A stretch of 64,000 bases of DNA. Origin: Bactrocera neohumeralis. Taxonomy: Eukaryota; Arthropoda; Insecta; Diptera; Tephritidae. A program made the translations under genes and the position numbers. The stretch spans positions 12,918,784-12,982,783 of the forward strand of contig NW_026089623.1 in the NCBI RefSeq assembly GCF_024586455.1, read 5' to 3'. Below are positions 10,262-20,290 of this stretch, in pieces. Below the pieces are notes generated by a model, which searched no databases, was not told the DNA's origin, and worked only from the letters and a program-made list of their open reading frames with translations. Each line of letters opens with the position of its first letter. Position 1 is the stretch's first letter.

Positions 10262-11562
10262 TTTCTATATATATATACATATATGTATATAATTGTTTTT
10301 TGTTTTTGCCTTTATTTTTGCTTACTTATTTGCATATTGCTTTATCAAGCATAAGGGGTATCACCGGACATACATATGTGCAAGAAAGAACTTGAATTTT
10401 TTTTTATGTTTGTAGAGATGTTGTGCTTTGAAACACGAAGGTAAGCATTAGTGGCCAATAAACAATCTTTATATATTATATTTGGATATATATATACAGT
10501 ATATAAATATATATGTATATAAATATATTTATATATATATTGTCTGTTATGCCAAACAGTTTTATTTTTGGTATTCCGTTTTAACCGAAAGTTACTATGG
10601 AGGCTTGGCAACCGGTGTTTTTGCAAAAGCAATAAAATAAAATGAGAATAACTTGATGAGTTATTCTATGCAAAGTGTTTTTTTTTTTCAAATTAAATAA
10701 CCGAAATGAGAATAACTGGATGAGTTATTCTAGGCAAATAAATTAAATTTGACGCAAAATTTTTTATCGTAATGATACATACGAGTATGTGCGTGTATGC
10801 TGAAAATTGAAATAAAAAATGCAATACTAAAAGGAATCGATTCGACTCACTTTGTTATACGTCATGGGATTACGGTAGGCCAATGTGTATTATAGTTCCT
10901 TTGAGCTATTCCAAATCCTGTCCTGGAATGCTGCGGTGGCTTCCAAGTGTTTTTTTTTCTTGGTTTTAATCCGCGCCCGTTTTATATTAAAATGTATTAG
11001 TTACATACATACTATACATATATGGTTTTATATTCGCGCCCGCTGTTTTTTGGGTTATTGTACTGTATTTTTTAATTAGGTGTGTTTTTTTCTTTTTCCG
11101 CGCCCGTTGTTTTTTGTAGTAACTGTTTAATTTTTCCACCGCATTGTTATGTATATATGTATGTAGTATGTCTATTCTTATTGTTCTGTTTTTTGTCAAC
11201 TATTTTCCGTTTGGGGCACTGTATTTTTGTACATATATATTTTTTCTGCAATGTCACTGCATATATTTGCACTTGTGCCCTTTTTTATATATGTTTGTAC
11301 ATATATATATATATGTATGTATATGTGACTTGGTGTACGAAAAGGGGGCTTAGGTGTCAAAAACAAGGAGAACAATTAATGAGATAACGAGAAACTGGCG
11401 ATTATTTTTAACAGCTTTTCCCAGAAAACTAGTTTTCGCACGTTAGTCCCCTTTTCGTAGACCTGGTCACATATTTTTTTTTCGACACTATGTTTGCACT
11501 TGTGCACTTTTTACAATTTTTATTTTCTCTTTTTTTTCCTCGTCACTATGTTTGTGTGTATA
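10262..11562. other. low-complexity spacer with short repeats
   Basis: It contains (TA)n tracts (10262-10290, 10485-10540, 11295-11320), a paired motif gagaataact-gatgagttattct at about 10643 and 10708, and three T-rich blocks each followed by cgcgcccg (10972, 11036, 11100). No gene is seen. The frames here are short and hydrophobic because of T-richness. Confidence 0.5.
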
Positions 11563-11752
11563 TTAGAGTGATTCAAAAAAAAATTTGTTTTTTTTCGTTT
11601 TCTATAAGAAAAAATAGAATACTGTATGTGGGAGGACCTTCCCGTTACAAGTTAAAACTCATGTTTGGAGAGGCTTTCTTAGAGGTGTCTAGGAACCTGT
11701 TTTTCCGAGTACCAAACGAAAAAAAAAATTTTTTTTCTTTGAATCACTCTAG
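11563..11752. mobile_element. short palindromic MITE
   Basis: The left end TTAGAGTGATTCAAA and right end (reverse complement CTAGAGTGATTCAAA) are inverted, each followed inward by long A/T homopolymers (aaaaaaaaattt and tttttttctttg). The 190 bp unit could fold into one hairpin. The interior (gtatgtgggaggaccttccc) is unique here and has no coding frame. TA-like flanks suggest a Tc1/mariner relation, but this is not certain. Confidence 0.6.
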
Positions 11753-11843
11753 TGTATATATGTAGTTTCACTGCTTCACTGCACTTGCACTTGCGCACTT
11801 ATTCACTTTTGTTTGTCACCAATTTATGTTTGTTTTTTGTAAA

Positions 11844-11884
11844 ATGTTTATTGATCGAGATTCGTGGTCGAAAGAGTGTGTTCA
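11844..11884 (-). repeat. 40 bp segment shared with the BEL element tail (2233-2272)
   Basis: atgtttattgatcgagattcgtggtcgaaagag... matches 2233-2272 with only a few differences and in the same orientation. Here it directly abuts the broken integrase of the next retroelement. It is probably a scrap of the same BEL-type LTR or leader, marking a junction between elements. Confidence 0.5.
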
Positions 11885-11902
11885 TTGGTGAGTGAATTCT
11901 TT

Positions 11903-12880
11903 CTATTTACCCATTCGTTGTTGAATGTCTAGGGTCGCAATAATTATTTTAATTTTCATTCTATCTGCGAAGGATTTGAATTGAGCTGAGGTGAATCCGG
12001 GCTCATTATCGCATGTAATCAATTTTACTTCTGGGAAACTTTGAAGGGCTTCTAATAGTTTTTCTGACAAGTTAGTTTTGTTTTCGATATTTTTAACTAT
12101 TAAAAATTTGGAGTATACATCCACTAGAGTAAGGAATATTATGTTTGATGCAAAGAATATATGAATATGAATTTTCTCTCCCTCTGTTTTGGAATTGGAG
12201 CCTCTCCAATCGGTACCCGCATAGGGTGTCTATCGTATTTATTTTTGTTGCAAATTTCACAATTCCTTACAAATTGTTTGAATTGTTTCTTCATTAGTGG
12301 CCAGTAGAAATCTTTATAAATTTGTTTTAAAATTTCTTCATAACACCTGTGCGCTTTTGTATGTTTGTCTAATTATTTTTTCTTGATCCTTTTCGTTAGT
12401 TATATCAATGGCTATTATACCTGTATGGCAAACTTTCTTTTCAATTCTGTTTCGCAAAATTCGCTTAACTTCACGTAATTCTTCTAATGTGTAATTTTCC
12501 CCAGTTAAAAGGTTTTATCTACTCTTTCTGAAATGATTTGTTTTAAAAATTCTAAATCTTTACACCGTATGTGGTGCCTGTAGGTATTAAAAGTTTTAGT
12601 TCTAAATTGTTCGTTACCACTTGATCTGCTCAGTACAATTTGTTGTGGGAATGAGCTTAGGGTTTTATTTAAGGTTTTAATGTGAAAAATATCTAAGCTT
12701 GTTGCTGAGTGAATTGTTTCAGTAGAGTTATCTTCTTAGCTTACTTCGATATTTTCATTATTATTTTCTCTTGATTAAATGTATACCCACTAGGTATCCT
12801 TTTCACTAATTCACTCACCTCCATTTTATCAACAAAGAATACAAGTGTACTTTATATTATATTTAAAATGATTTTAATTG
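11903..12880 (-). pseudogene. integrase remnant of retroelement 1
   Basis: The minus strand shows a His/Cys zinc-binding region near 12290-12220 (the end reads FVRNCEICNKNKYDRHP) followed by VPIGEAPIPK, then the catalytic core piece DVYSKFLIVK and LITCDNEPGFTSAQFKSFA, which carry the first and second core Asp residues. The frame is interrupted by shifts (for example near 12500 and 12350), and the third catalytic residue and C-terminal domain are missing where the element stops at 11885. It is an inactive relic. Confidence 0.75.
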
Positions 12881-12899
12881 GTCTGGTATTCCACTTACA

Positions 12900-13395
12900 T
12901 ATCTGTTTACCATTAAATATGGAAAGTATAAAAACAATGTATAATATACATACGTATGTATGTAAATAAAAGCACTAGATTATCAACGAGATGGTGTCCA
13001 TATGAAGCAGCGAGAGATGATCTTTTTGCGAATGTGTCCCGGTGGTTGATGTAGCGCTCTGGATTGCTGACGGCTCGAATTAATGCGCACAGGACCGTTG
13101 AATTGCACAACCGTAGAGTAGCGTGAGGTGTTATTGCGGCGCAGTGTATAAGCGAATGGATATGATTCGCAAACCGGACCGCTGAGCGATTGTAGAAGAT
13201 GTTGATGTGGCGCGTAGAATCGAATATCTTGTTGAAAGTTGATGAGCGCAGTCTCCTATCCCGATGTCCATCCTTTTTGTTGAGTGGGTACCGGTGTGGT
13301 GAGTGGTGTTGGTGTTGTGTGGTGATGTAAGTGTATGGTGCCATCGGATGTGGTGTATTGTAAGTTCTTCCTTAGGGTGCGCCAGTTTTTCCGGG
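12900..13395. other. insertion of unknown type between RNase H and integrase
   Basis: About 490 bp does not continue the retroelement proteins on either side and is less A/T-rich than its surroundings. It has a TATGTATGTA-like run and AATAAA at the left and gtgcgccag...ccgggtagag at the right. A long minus frame (13344-12913) is His/Thr/Tyr-rich with no domain. A solo LTR is possible, but no terminal TG..CA or target duplication was found. Confidence 0.35.
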
Positions 13396-13399
13396 TAGA

Positions 13400-14160
13400 G
13401 TGGGGGGAGGCTTAACACATTTAAACACTTCTAAAATATTATTATTCAACAACTGTTTGGATAATGCATCTGTTACACAATTAGTATTTCCAGATTTATA
13501 AATTATTTTTGAGGCATATTCTTCTATTAGTGCATGCCAGCGCTTCATCTTAGAATTTGGATTTCTCGGCGATACAGCAAAAGTAAGGATATGAATTTCC
13601 AAATCAGCAACTCCATATAAGTAATTTCTTAAGCTTTTCAATGCCTAAACAATGGCATATAACTTTTTTCTTTTGTAGCGTAATTTTTTCCGTTGAGGTT
13701 AATTTTTGGATATAAAGGTTATTGACTTTTGGTCTTGTGACAGGACGGTTACTATTGCATCGTTTGATGCATCATTAGTTAATTATTAGTTAATAAAACT
13801 GGTTGAGTTAGTTCAACCTGTTGCATTAATTCATTTTTGAGCTTCATGCAAGGTATTTATTATTTTCTCTAAGTGATCATTGTGTTCGTCAACATTGCTA
13901 GAATACAATCTGATATTGTCAATGTAAACATGAAAAAATTTCCCTACGTATTGGCGAAGTATGTTGTCCATGGATCTCTGAAGAATTGAAAGAAGACTTG
14001 CCGTTGTTAATTCCCTTTCGGGGCACTACCCAAATAGGTGAATTATAAGGACTTTTACTTTCCCTAATTATGTTTTCTTTTAACATTTTCGTAACTTCCT
14101 TATTCACAAATGCATTCGCAGAAAGAGGGTATGGATATTGTTTCCTATACATTGGTACAT
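13400..14160 (-). pseudogene. RT and RNase H remnant of retroelement 1
   Basis: The minus strand reads KQYPYPLSA, KEVTKMLKENIIRESKSPYN and SPIWVVPRKG (RT fingers, 14152-14000), later an ALKSLRNYLYG segment, then the RNase H end with RWHALIEEY and CVTDALSKQ (13641-13480). The RT palm with its catalytic YxDD is not intact, and frames change several times (for example near 13650-13700). The motif order fits Ty3/gypsy pol. It is dead. Confidence 0.75.
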
Positions 14161-14594
14161 TTGTTACCGTTTTTATTTCGACCTTAACATCAGTTCAAAC
14201 AGTAAATTTGTATTTATGTTACCGTGGATTTTTAAGGTTTTATGTTTTATTTTTCTTATTTTTTCTGCATTTACATTTTCATCTTTTATATTATCTATTT
14301 GTCCTAATTCTGTTTCGCAGAGTGTACAGAATTTCTCTTTATTTTTATAATTATTTGTTACAAATGTTATTAGTTGTATTCTTGCTTTACTGAGTAAATT
14401 CATCTCTGTCGCTTTGCAAATTGTTAATTTCATAAAATCGTGTCAAGTAACCAAAAATGTGTGCATTGTAATAGTGAGTAATCAACGTAAAGCCATTTAT
14501 TGTTTTTACACGTTTTGCAATTTCCAACCTTTGTCTATTAGGTAAAATATTCGGTGTGCAATAGCAATTTGTTGCCCTGTGTCTATTAGAACTT

Positions 14595-16218
14595 TTAATT
14601 TTCTATTAGTTCCTCGTAATTGTCTGAATATATAAGGAAGGGTGTTGATTTGTTTAAAAAATCACCTTCTTGCATGTTATTGATTCTTTGATGTTTTTGC
14701 GGAAGCTGATGACTATTGATAGATTCACGATTTCGTTTAGGAATTCTATTGTGATTGTTATTATTCTTTTGAACAAATTGTTGTCTATACGAAATTAAAT
14801 TAGTTGATTGTCTAAATTGGGTGGAAGTATCTATTTCCATGGGTGTTGGTTGGGATTGGTTTTGCAATCCGAATGATCTGTTATTATAGTTATTGTTAAA
14901 TTGTTGTGGTCTTTGATTAAATCTCAAATTATTAGGATATTGGTTGTTATTATTATATTGCCTAAAGGTGGGCTTGTTATTAGTAAAATTGTTATTTTGT
15001 CTCTGTAGACTGTAATAGCCTTGACAGACGGCAGCGTTAATCCGGATTAACTGCGCACTTAATTAGATCCAAATTTGTAGGTGACAGACGGCAGCTATGC
15101 AAGTTTGAAACTCTCATAAACAGCTCATTGTCCTTTTTATAATATTTTCAATGAAAATTGATAGAAGATAAACATTACGGTTGTTAGCCGACCAATTTTT
15201 ACCAAACCATTTTTTATTACAAAAGCATATCAACACATTATTTTTAAAACTGCTTCATAACATAGAAGTTGTATTGATATTATACTGAGAATTTGATAAA
15301 CAGCTGTCAGGGTTGCTTGTATTTCATTCACAATAAATGAAAATTGGCCATTTTTAACAATGTTGCCAACGAAAATCTCACAAACTCCCTAAAATTTTGA
15401 GAGTTATTTTTGGATTCAGCAACGGAGTTAGCTGTGGTAACTCCTGAATTAATCCCGAAAAATGCAATTGATCTGGTTTAACGCTGCCGTCTGTCAATGC
15501 TATAAGTGTTAGTATACGAATTTGATTGGATTCCATTTCCTGTGCTTTCTCTAAAGCATTAGGCTGATCGGTCGGATTTAGTGATATTATTATATTATTT
15601 AAAGGAGCGTTGAGTCCCGTAATGAAAACTCTTAATGCATCAGCGCGATGTCTTTTGTTATATTCTTTGGTAATATCCGAATTATTACCATATGCCATTA
15701 TAGTTTTGTTAATCATTAAAGTTAATTGAGAATTTACTGTATTATAATAGACAATCAAGTTCATATTCATTTGTCTTATTAAGTTTAATTCCCGTACAAG
15801 GATATCTATCTCTTGTCTGCATAAGCGAAATCTATTCGGCTAATTATTGCCTCGAAATTGAGGACTGTGCCGTGATTTGTTAAAGTATCGTTTGCTTCAC
15901 CAATTATTTTTTTTTTCTTAAAATTGTTAAGGCGGTATAGAATCTCCGACTCCCTTTTTCGTACAAAATCAAAGTATTTGTAGCGGCTTTCCGCCAACTT
16001 ACGTAACCTTTCCCATTAAATTCGGGAAGGGATCTTATTATATCTAATGTTTCGTCACATCTTATTGTTATATCTATGGATTGTGCCCCGAATTCGACCA
16101 CATTATGAACATCTATCAAATTTCTAACTTATAATTTTAAATTTTCTATTTCTCTTTTCAAACTTATTGTATGTACCGAAATTAGTCGAGCTAATGCTTC
16201 ATCTGAACTTGTAGCCAT
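14595..16218 (-). pseudogene. gag: gag remnant of retroelement 1, split by a MITE
   Basis: A start codon lies at 16218 and the frame soon meets a stop near 16140. The segments SLPEFNGKGYVSWRKAA (about 16040-15990) and DALRVFITGLNAPLNNIII (about 15640-15590) are capsid-like pieces of errantivirus Gag. Gag continues beyond the MITE at 15016-15502 with an Asn/Gln-rich tail (14927-14595: NQRPQQFNNNYNNR). The region from 14590 to 14170 has further broken frames and probably held protease. Confidence 0.7.
15016..15502. mobile_element. PIF/Harbinger-like MITE in gag
   Basis: Left end TAGCCTTGACAGACGGCAGCG, right end reverse-complemented TAGCATTGACAGACGGCAGCG, followed on both sides by gttaa. The 3 bp target duplication TAA (15013-15015 and 15503-15505) is typical of PIF/Harbinger or ISL2EU elements. 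A third copy of gacagacggcagc lies internally near 15083. The element is 487 bp and has no transposase frame. Taking it out rejoins the gag frame on both sides, which supports the ends. Confidence 0.8.
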
Positions 16219-16849
16219 TTTCACTTTCTAGTTTTTCTTAGTTCAAAAATTTGAAAATACTTATAAAAATTATGTTTATTTCTTTTATATTTCTTTTGTT
16301 TTTGCCACTTATTTACAAATTCACAAATATATATACATACAAGCTTAGAATTGGATTTAATTTTTTACTTCCCTTAGATATTTTTTATGTAGGGTGTTCT
16401 TCCTTCTTACTTTAACTTGCTGTCAGCAATTTTGGTGAGAGTGTTTATACAATAATTCTTAACTCAACGTCATGGCATACAGCTGAGCTCCCTCCTCCAA
16501 GGATTTTTCTACTTCGGATGTTATTCTATAAATTTATTCTATGGTTGAATGCTTGGTTTGTATTTTATATTTATTTTTTAGCTGTATTTAGATCGAAGCC
16601 TATTGAATACTTCTGAAGAACGGATAAGCTTTATCACAATTAATGGTGCAACGTGGCTTGTTGGACGTTTCGGATACTTTGTACTTTTCCAGAGTGAGTA
16701 ATCATCTTTTTTGTGAGTGGATTGTTGAGATAAAGAGTTATCAATTGACTTATTCTTAATATGAGCGAAAATTCAGCTGTTGTCTTATTAAGGTGGGCTT
16801 TGTCGAGTGGTGACCGTATATGTTGCCATGACCGTCATAAATTTCTTTT
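16219..16849. other. presumed leader/LTR of retroelement 1
   Basis: There is no coding frame of note. By position upstream of gag on the minus strand this should hold the 5' leader and LTR. A regulatory-looking stretch on the minus strand near 16500-16430 (agctcagctgtatgccatgacgtt) resembles an LTR promoter region, but no second LTR is available to prove it. Confidence 0.35.
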
Positions 16850-17005
16850 TTATAGTTGTTCAATTGTTGCGACTTTCGAACACTTTATTTTAGTCTGAAG
16901 TATTTGTTTGAACAAACTCAAACCCCGTTTCTTGAACTGCCTGGAATAAGTCGTTAGGCGCGATCCCCAGTAAACATTCCTCATATTAAAGTCGCCTCCC
17001 ATAAT
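16850..17005 (-). pseudogene. LINE endonuclease fragment (Jockey-like)
   Basis: The minus strand encodes MGGDFNMRNVYWGSRLTT followed by a KKRGLSLFKQIL-like stretch. GGDFN plus a following W-GSR is the signature of the apurinic endonuclease domain of Jockey-group LINEs. Only about 50 residues remain, with no RT nearby. Confidence 0.6.
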
Positions 17006-17209
17006 ATATGAATATACCTTTATACTCATAATAGAGCAATTCAGAATCTTGTGCATCTGAGTTTGCAAAGTTATGTAATTACAAATACCATCAACAATAA
17101 ACGTCTTTCTTCTGGTTTCTGTGCAACCCTTGCAAAGATCATTAATTCACAGCTGATCGGTGAAGAAAAATATTGTTTGTAAACAAAATTTTCGCACACA
17201 TTGGAAAAT

Positions 17210-17690
17210 ATGCCGAAAAAAAGTCTTAGGGACAAACTAACTGACGCTTTAATTGATGAAGCTGCTGAAGAAATTATGGACATTGAAGGTAAGAAATATT
17301 TTTGTGCGGAATTTCAGTTAATAACAATTTTCTTCTAGATATCGAAAGTGATGATGACGCAGTGGTGCAATTTTAGATGAATTGGTTTACAATATATCTG
17401 TTGTTATGGAATGTTGACAAGGACGCAATAATAATTTGACAACACCTGACGAAGACCGATTCCACCACTGTTAAGAGTAGATAGAGGCCAATATAGGATG
17501 CTGGTTGATTTAATAAAAAACGATTAGGAATTCAACAAAGCGCACTCATGTAAGTAATTTTCTGTCGAATTGCAATTAGCAATCACACTGTTTCGATTGG
17601 GTTCGTCGGGAGAAAGCGCAGCCGTATACATCGAAATAGCTCACTCTTTAAGCAAAATGAGCAGTACTTTTCTTCACAGCAATGAATTGC
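17210..17690 (+). pseudogene. PIF/Harbinger-type transposase remnant
   Basis: Exon 1 runs from ATG 17210 (MPKKSLRDKLTDAL, acidic end EEIMDIE) to a gtaag donor at 17289. A ttcttctag acceptor at 17338 leads in phase into ESDDDAVVQF and a stop. Farther on, broken frames give a YRMLVDLIKN piece and LFRLGSSGESAAVYIEIAHS, which resembles the helix-turn-helix region ahead of the catalytic core in Harbinger transposases (LyrLgs..g.s). The DDE core is absent. Family identity is likely but not certain. Confidence 0.5.
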
Positions 17691-17839
17691 TGGGAACTCG
17701 GCACACCCTTTATCTGGAACGTTAATAACTCCCTACAGAAGCAACGCAAGGCAGCTTCTGCTTTAAAATGCATTTATTTAACGACACAGCAAATTTTAAA
17801 ATACAAAGATAAATAAATTACTACTGAGAGGAATACTTA

Positions 17840-18960
17840 TATTTAATCTCAATTTCGAGCTTTTGTATGCGGTCCTTCTTTTCAATTTGAAGTTTTTGCA
17901 ATCTTTCATCTTTTCAACTATTAAATCCAACTCACGATTCTTGAATTCTATTTCAGCATTATCTTTCAATTTGTGCTTGCAATCTTCTTTCACTCAAAGC
18001 GTGATCTTTTTCATGTTACACCTTTTCCTTTTCCCATTCCATTTTCATTTTAAACATTTACCTACGCTCGACTTGAAAAGCAACAAGATCTGCAGCAGAT
18101 GACTTTCCGACATGTTTTTTCATTTCTTCCAATAAATCTTTGGCTTTTTCAGAAACAATTATTTCACTTACATTACTTGGTCTCAATTGGAGAAGCAATT
18201 TCTTCGCCGACATCAGAAAAATGATTTCAAGTATTTGGCTGGTCGCGCTTTCGTTCGTAATGGTCTGGCTGCCACTGTCAACCATTCATTACGCATACCT
18301 TCAACACTCGATGTGTCAGCATCGAGCTCATGAAGGCCTGCTCCTGTTGACATTCGCCTATTCGTGCGATTCTGTACTGTGATACAGTCTCAAGTCTCTA
18401 AATTTGAGATTTAAAGTTAGAGAAATCTTTTGAGACTTGAGACGATTTTGCTATTCTGTAAGTGACAGTCACAAAATCTATTACATTTCATTATTCAGAG
18501 ATGTTTTTACACTTGAATAAAAATAAATATGTTGATAACAAATACTAAATTTTCTATAACATAGTCAAAAAATATAATTATCAATAAAAATAAAAATATA
18601 TTGTATGTTGACTTTGTTTCACATTATTTACTAAATTTATGTAAAATAGATGCATTTTTAACCTTTTCGTGTTTGAGTTGCTTACAAAACATAAAAAAAG
18701 GACAATCGATTAATATCTATGATGATCTCTATTCAGTATATTCAAAATGGCACACAAAAGTTCTTTTGAGTTTTGTGACCTGCTAAATATCAGGTCTCAA
18801 ATTTGAGGCAATATTTTGAGACTAACGCTAGAGACTGTTTAGTGAATAGTAACTATTCACAAATTGAGACTTTACCTCAAATTGCCTTAAATAGAGATTA
18901 GAGACTGGTTACAGAATCCCGCTATATATCACAGTACAGAATCGCACGATTACGGGACAT
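17840..18960 (-). pseudogene. Myb-like/coiled-coil partner of the Harbinger element
   Basis: The start ATG is at 18960, followed by four codons, then the MITE (18363-18948). The frame resumes after it with a Met/Ser/Thr stretch. Near 18190-18060 the minus strand reads RPSNVSEIIVSEKAKDLLEE and MKKHVGKSSAADLV. Below that a Lys/Glu-rich coiled coil (17993-17840, ELDLIVEKMKDC) ends the protein. Such helical tails follow the trihelix/Myb domain in Harbinger partner proteins; the Myb domain itself is largely missing. Stops near 18058 and 17995 break it. Confidence 0.45.
18363..18948. mobile_element. MITE with ATT target duplication
   Basis: Ends CGTGCGATTCTGTACTGTGAT and, reverse-complemented, the same string on the right, flanked by ATT on both sides (18360-18362 and 18949-18951). 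Subterminal gagact/agtctc repeats and a second gattctgta motif near the right end (18910-18920) extend the inverted pattern. At 586 bp it has no transposase. A 3 bp duplication suggests a Harbinger-related family, though ATT is not the usual TWA. Confidence 0.75.
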
Positions 18961-18980
18961 TTTACTTTGACAAATGTGGC

Positions 18981-19182
18981 GATAGTGCATGAGTAACACT
19001 TATTAGTGACACTGCTACACTACACTACAATAATTCAGATGACCTTCTGTAGCAGTTATTATCGAAGGATGAGTTAGTTATTAAGCAAACATTGAAATGT
19101 GATGGTATTAATTTAATATTATAATATTTAAAATTGTTAATAAATTTAAACAAAATCCAATATATAAATTTTTAAATTTTAC
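18981..19182. other. A/T-rich stretch ending at a primer-binding site
   Basis: No gene. The last part (about 19080-19182) is the likely 3' end of a 5' LTR, since it directly precedes a tRNA primer-binding site at 19183. Confidence 0.4.
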
Positions 19183-19200
19183 TGGTGCAGTCGGTAGGAT
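19183..19200 (+). other. tRNA primer-binding site of element 2
   Basis: TGGTGCAGTCGGTAGGAT begins with TGG, complementary to a tRNA CCA end. It closely resembles the TGGCGCAGTCGGT primer site of 17.6/297-type errantiviruses; compare the site at 45150-45167 (minus), TGGCGCAGTCGGTCGTGA. It marks the end of the 5' LTR. Confidence 0.65.
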
Positions 19201-19793
19201 CTACCAAAAAGATCCCTAAACAAATCTACTAAAAAAATTAATAATAATCATAATAATAAAAGAAAAGTTGATAATAATATGAAAAACACGCACTGAATAA
19301 AACAGTATATTCTAATGTCATGACGTTGGATATCAATATAATATTCAATGTCAGAGTAAAGCAGTTCAATGTCAAGTAAAGGTCAGTGTAGTGTCTTTCA
19401 AAATCATGCCAATGTCGATGTTACTTGGACAAATTAATGTCAAAAGTAAGAGATCTACAATACAAAAAAAAAACAAATAATAATAATAAAAACAGTTCAG
19501 TGATTTACATGAATATTTACTAAAACAAAGAAAACTCACTGTGTATGAAAAATAATACTCTTTGACAATAAAGAACTCATACATCAGAAAGAGATTTAGA
19601 ATAAATACTACTAAAGTAATTAATAATTTTACCGATATCTATTACTTTGTTAAGATAATTTGATAAGAAAAGCACTATATAAAACAATAATTGAATTTAA
19701 TCTATGCACTGCTCTTATCAATACGCCTTGAAGAAGAGTTAGAAACTATGGACAAAAAGTTGAGCTCTATTAGTACAAATAAAGAAAAAAACA

Positions 19794-20066
19794 ATGACCG
19801 AAGAAAAAGATAAGCGCGATCTCGTTATGCAAATCATTAAACTGATTCACGGTTTGACTGCAACATGAACTACTTGACGCTGAAGACGGGAGCAACCGTG
19901 TGATAGGACAACATTACGACAATTGCTCATTGATGAATCTGGCGAACATACACTTGTGTCTACTCTTATTTTGGAAATCAGTAATATAAAAATTAAGAAT
20001 AGTGTAAAATTATTGAGCGAAGAAATTAACATCGAAGTATGTAGAGTAAAAGATTGTATAAAATTA
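19794..20066 (+). pseudogene. gag: gag N-terminal fragment of element 2
   Basis: ATG at 19794 opens MTEEKDKRDLVMQIIKLIHG and then shifts frame near 19865. An LLIDESGEHTLVSTLILEI stretch follows (19917-19980), then SVKLLSEEINIEVCRVKDC, which is cut by the Helitron at 20067. Position after the primer site and before Gag-like C-terminal sequence supports gag. The roughly 600 bp between 19200 and 19794 is an untranslated, A-rich leader with no frame. Confidence 0.45.
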
Positions 20067-20290
20067 CTAGCTGTTACCCTGCGCGTTTCGCTACACCTAA
20101 ATCGATTAAAACTCTTAAGGGTTTTTACTTTGTGTTTTATTTATTGTTGTAAAACTGTTACTTATTTATAACACATTTATAAAACATATTGGTAAACAAC
20201 ATTTTTGGTTTTTCCACCTGGCGCGTAAATGAATAAGCACCTTGGTGTTCCCACTCTCGAGCATGCGACGAACAATTGGCCGTGGGAGAA

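Larger units (their letters stand above)
11885..16218 (-). mobile_element. errantivirus-type Ty3/gypsy element 1, decayed
   Basis: On the minus strand the order is gag (16218-14595), RT and RNase H (14160-13400), then integrase (12880-11903), the order of Ty3/gypsy elements, with Gag and integrase of the errantivirus sort. Env and the 3' LTR are not attached; the left end is cut at about 11885. Many stops and shifts are present, a 487 bp MITE lies in gag, and roughly 490 bp of unrelated sequence lies between RNase H and integrase. Confidence 0.75.
17200..18980. mobile_element. PIF/Harbinger two-gene transposon relic
   Basis: A plus-strand transposase relic (17210-17690) and a minus-strand Myb-like partner (18960-17840) converge. 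This is the known architecture of autonomous PIF/Harbinger elements, in which a Myb-like protein assists the DDE transposase. Terminal repeats could not be fixed; the ends given are the coding limits. A 586 bp MITE (18363-18948) is nested in the partner gene. Confidence 0.55.

Noticed and set aside
10262..11562. Possible promoters from TATATATA runs
   Set aside because: The runs are microsatellites with no downstream gene.
12913..13344. 143-codon minus frame
   Set aside because: No domain; His/Thr-rich composition; lies in an insertion of unknown type. Not enough to call a gene.
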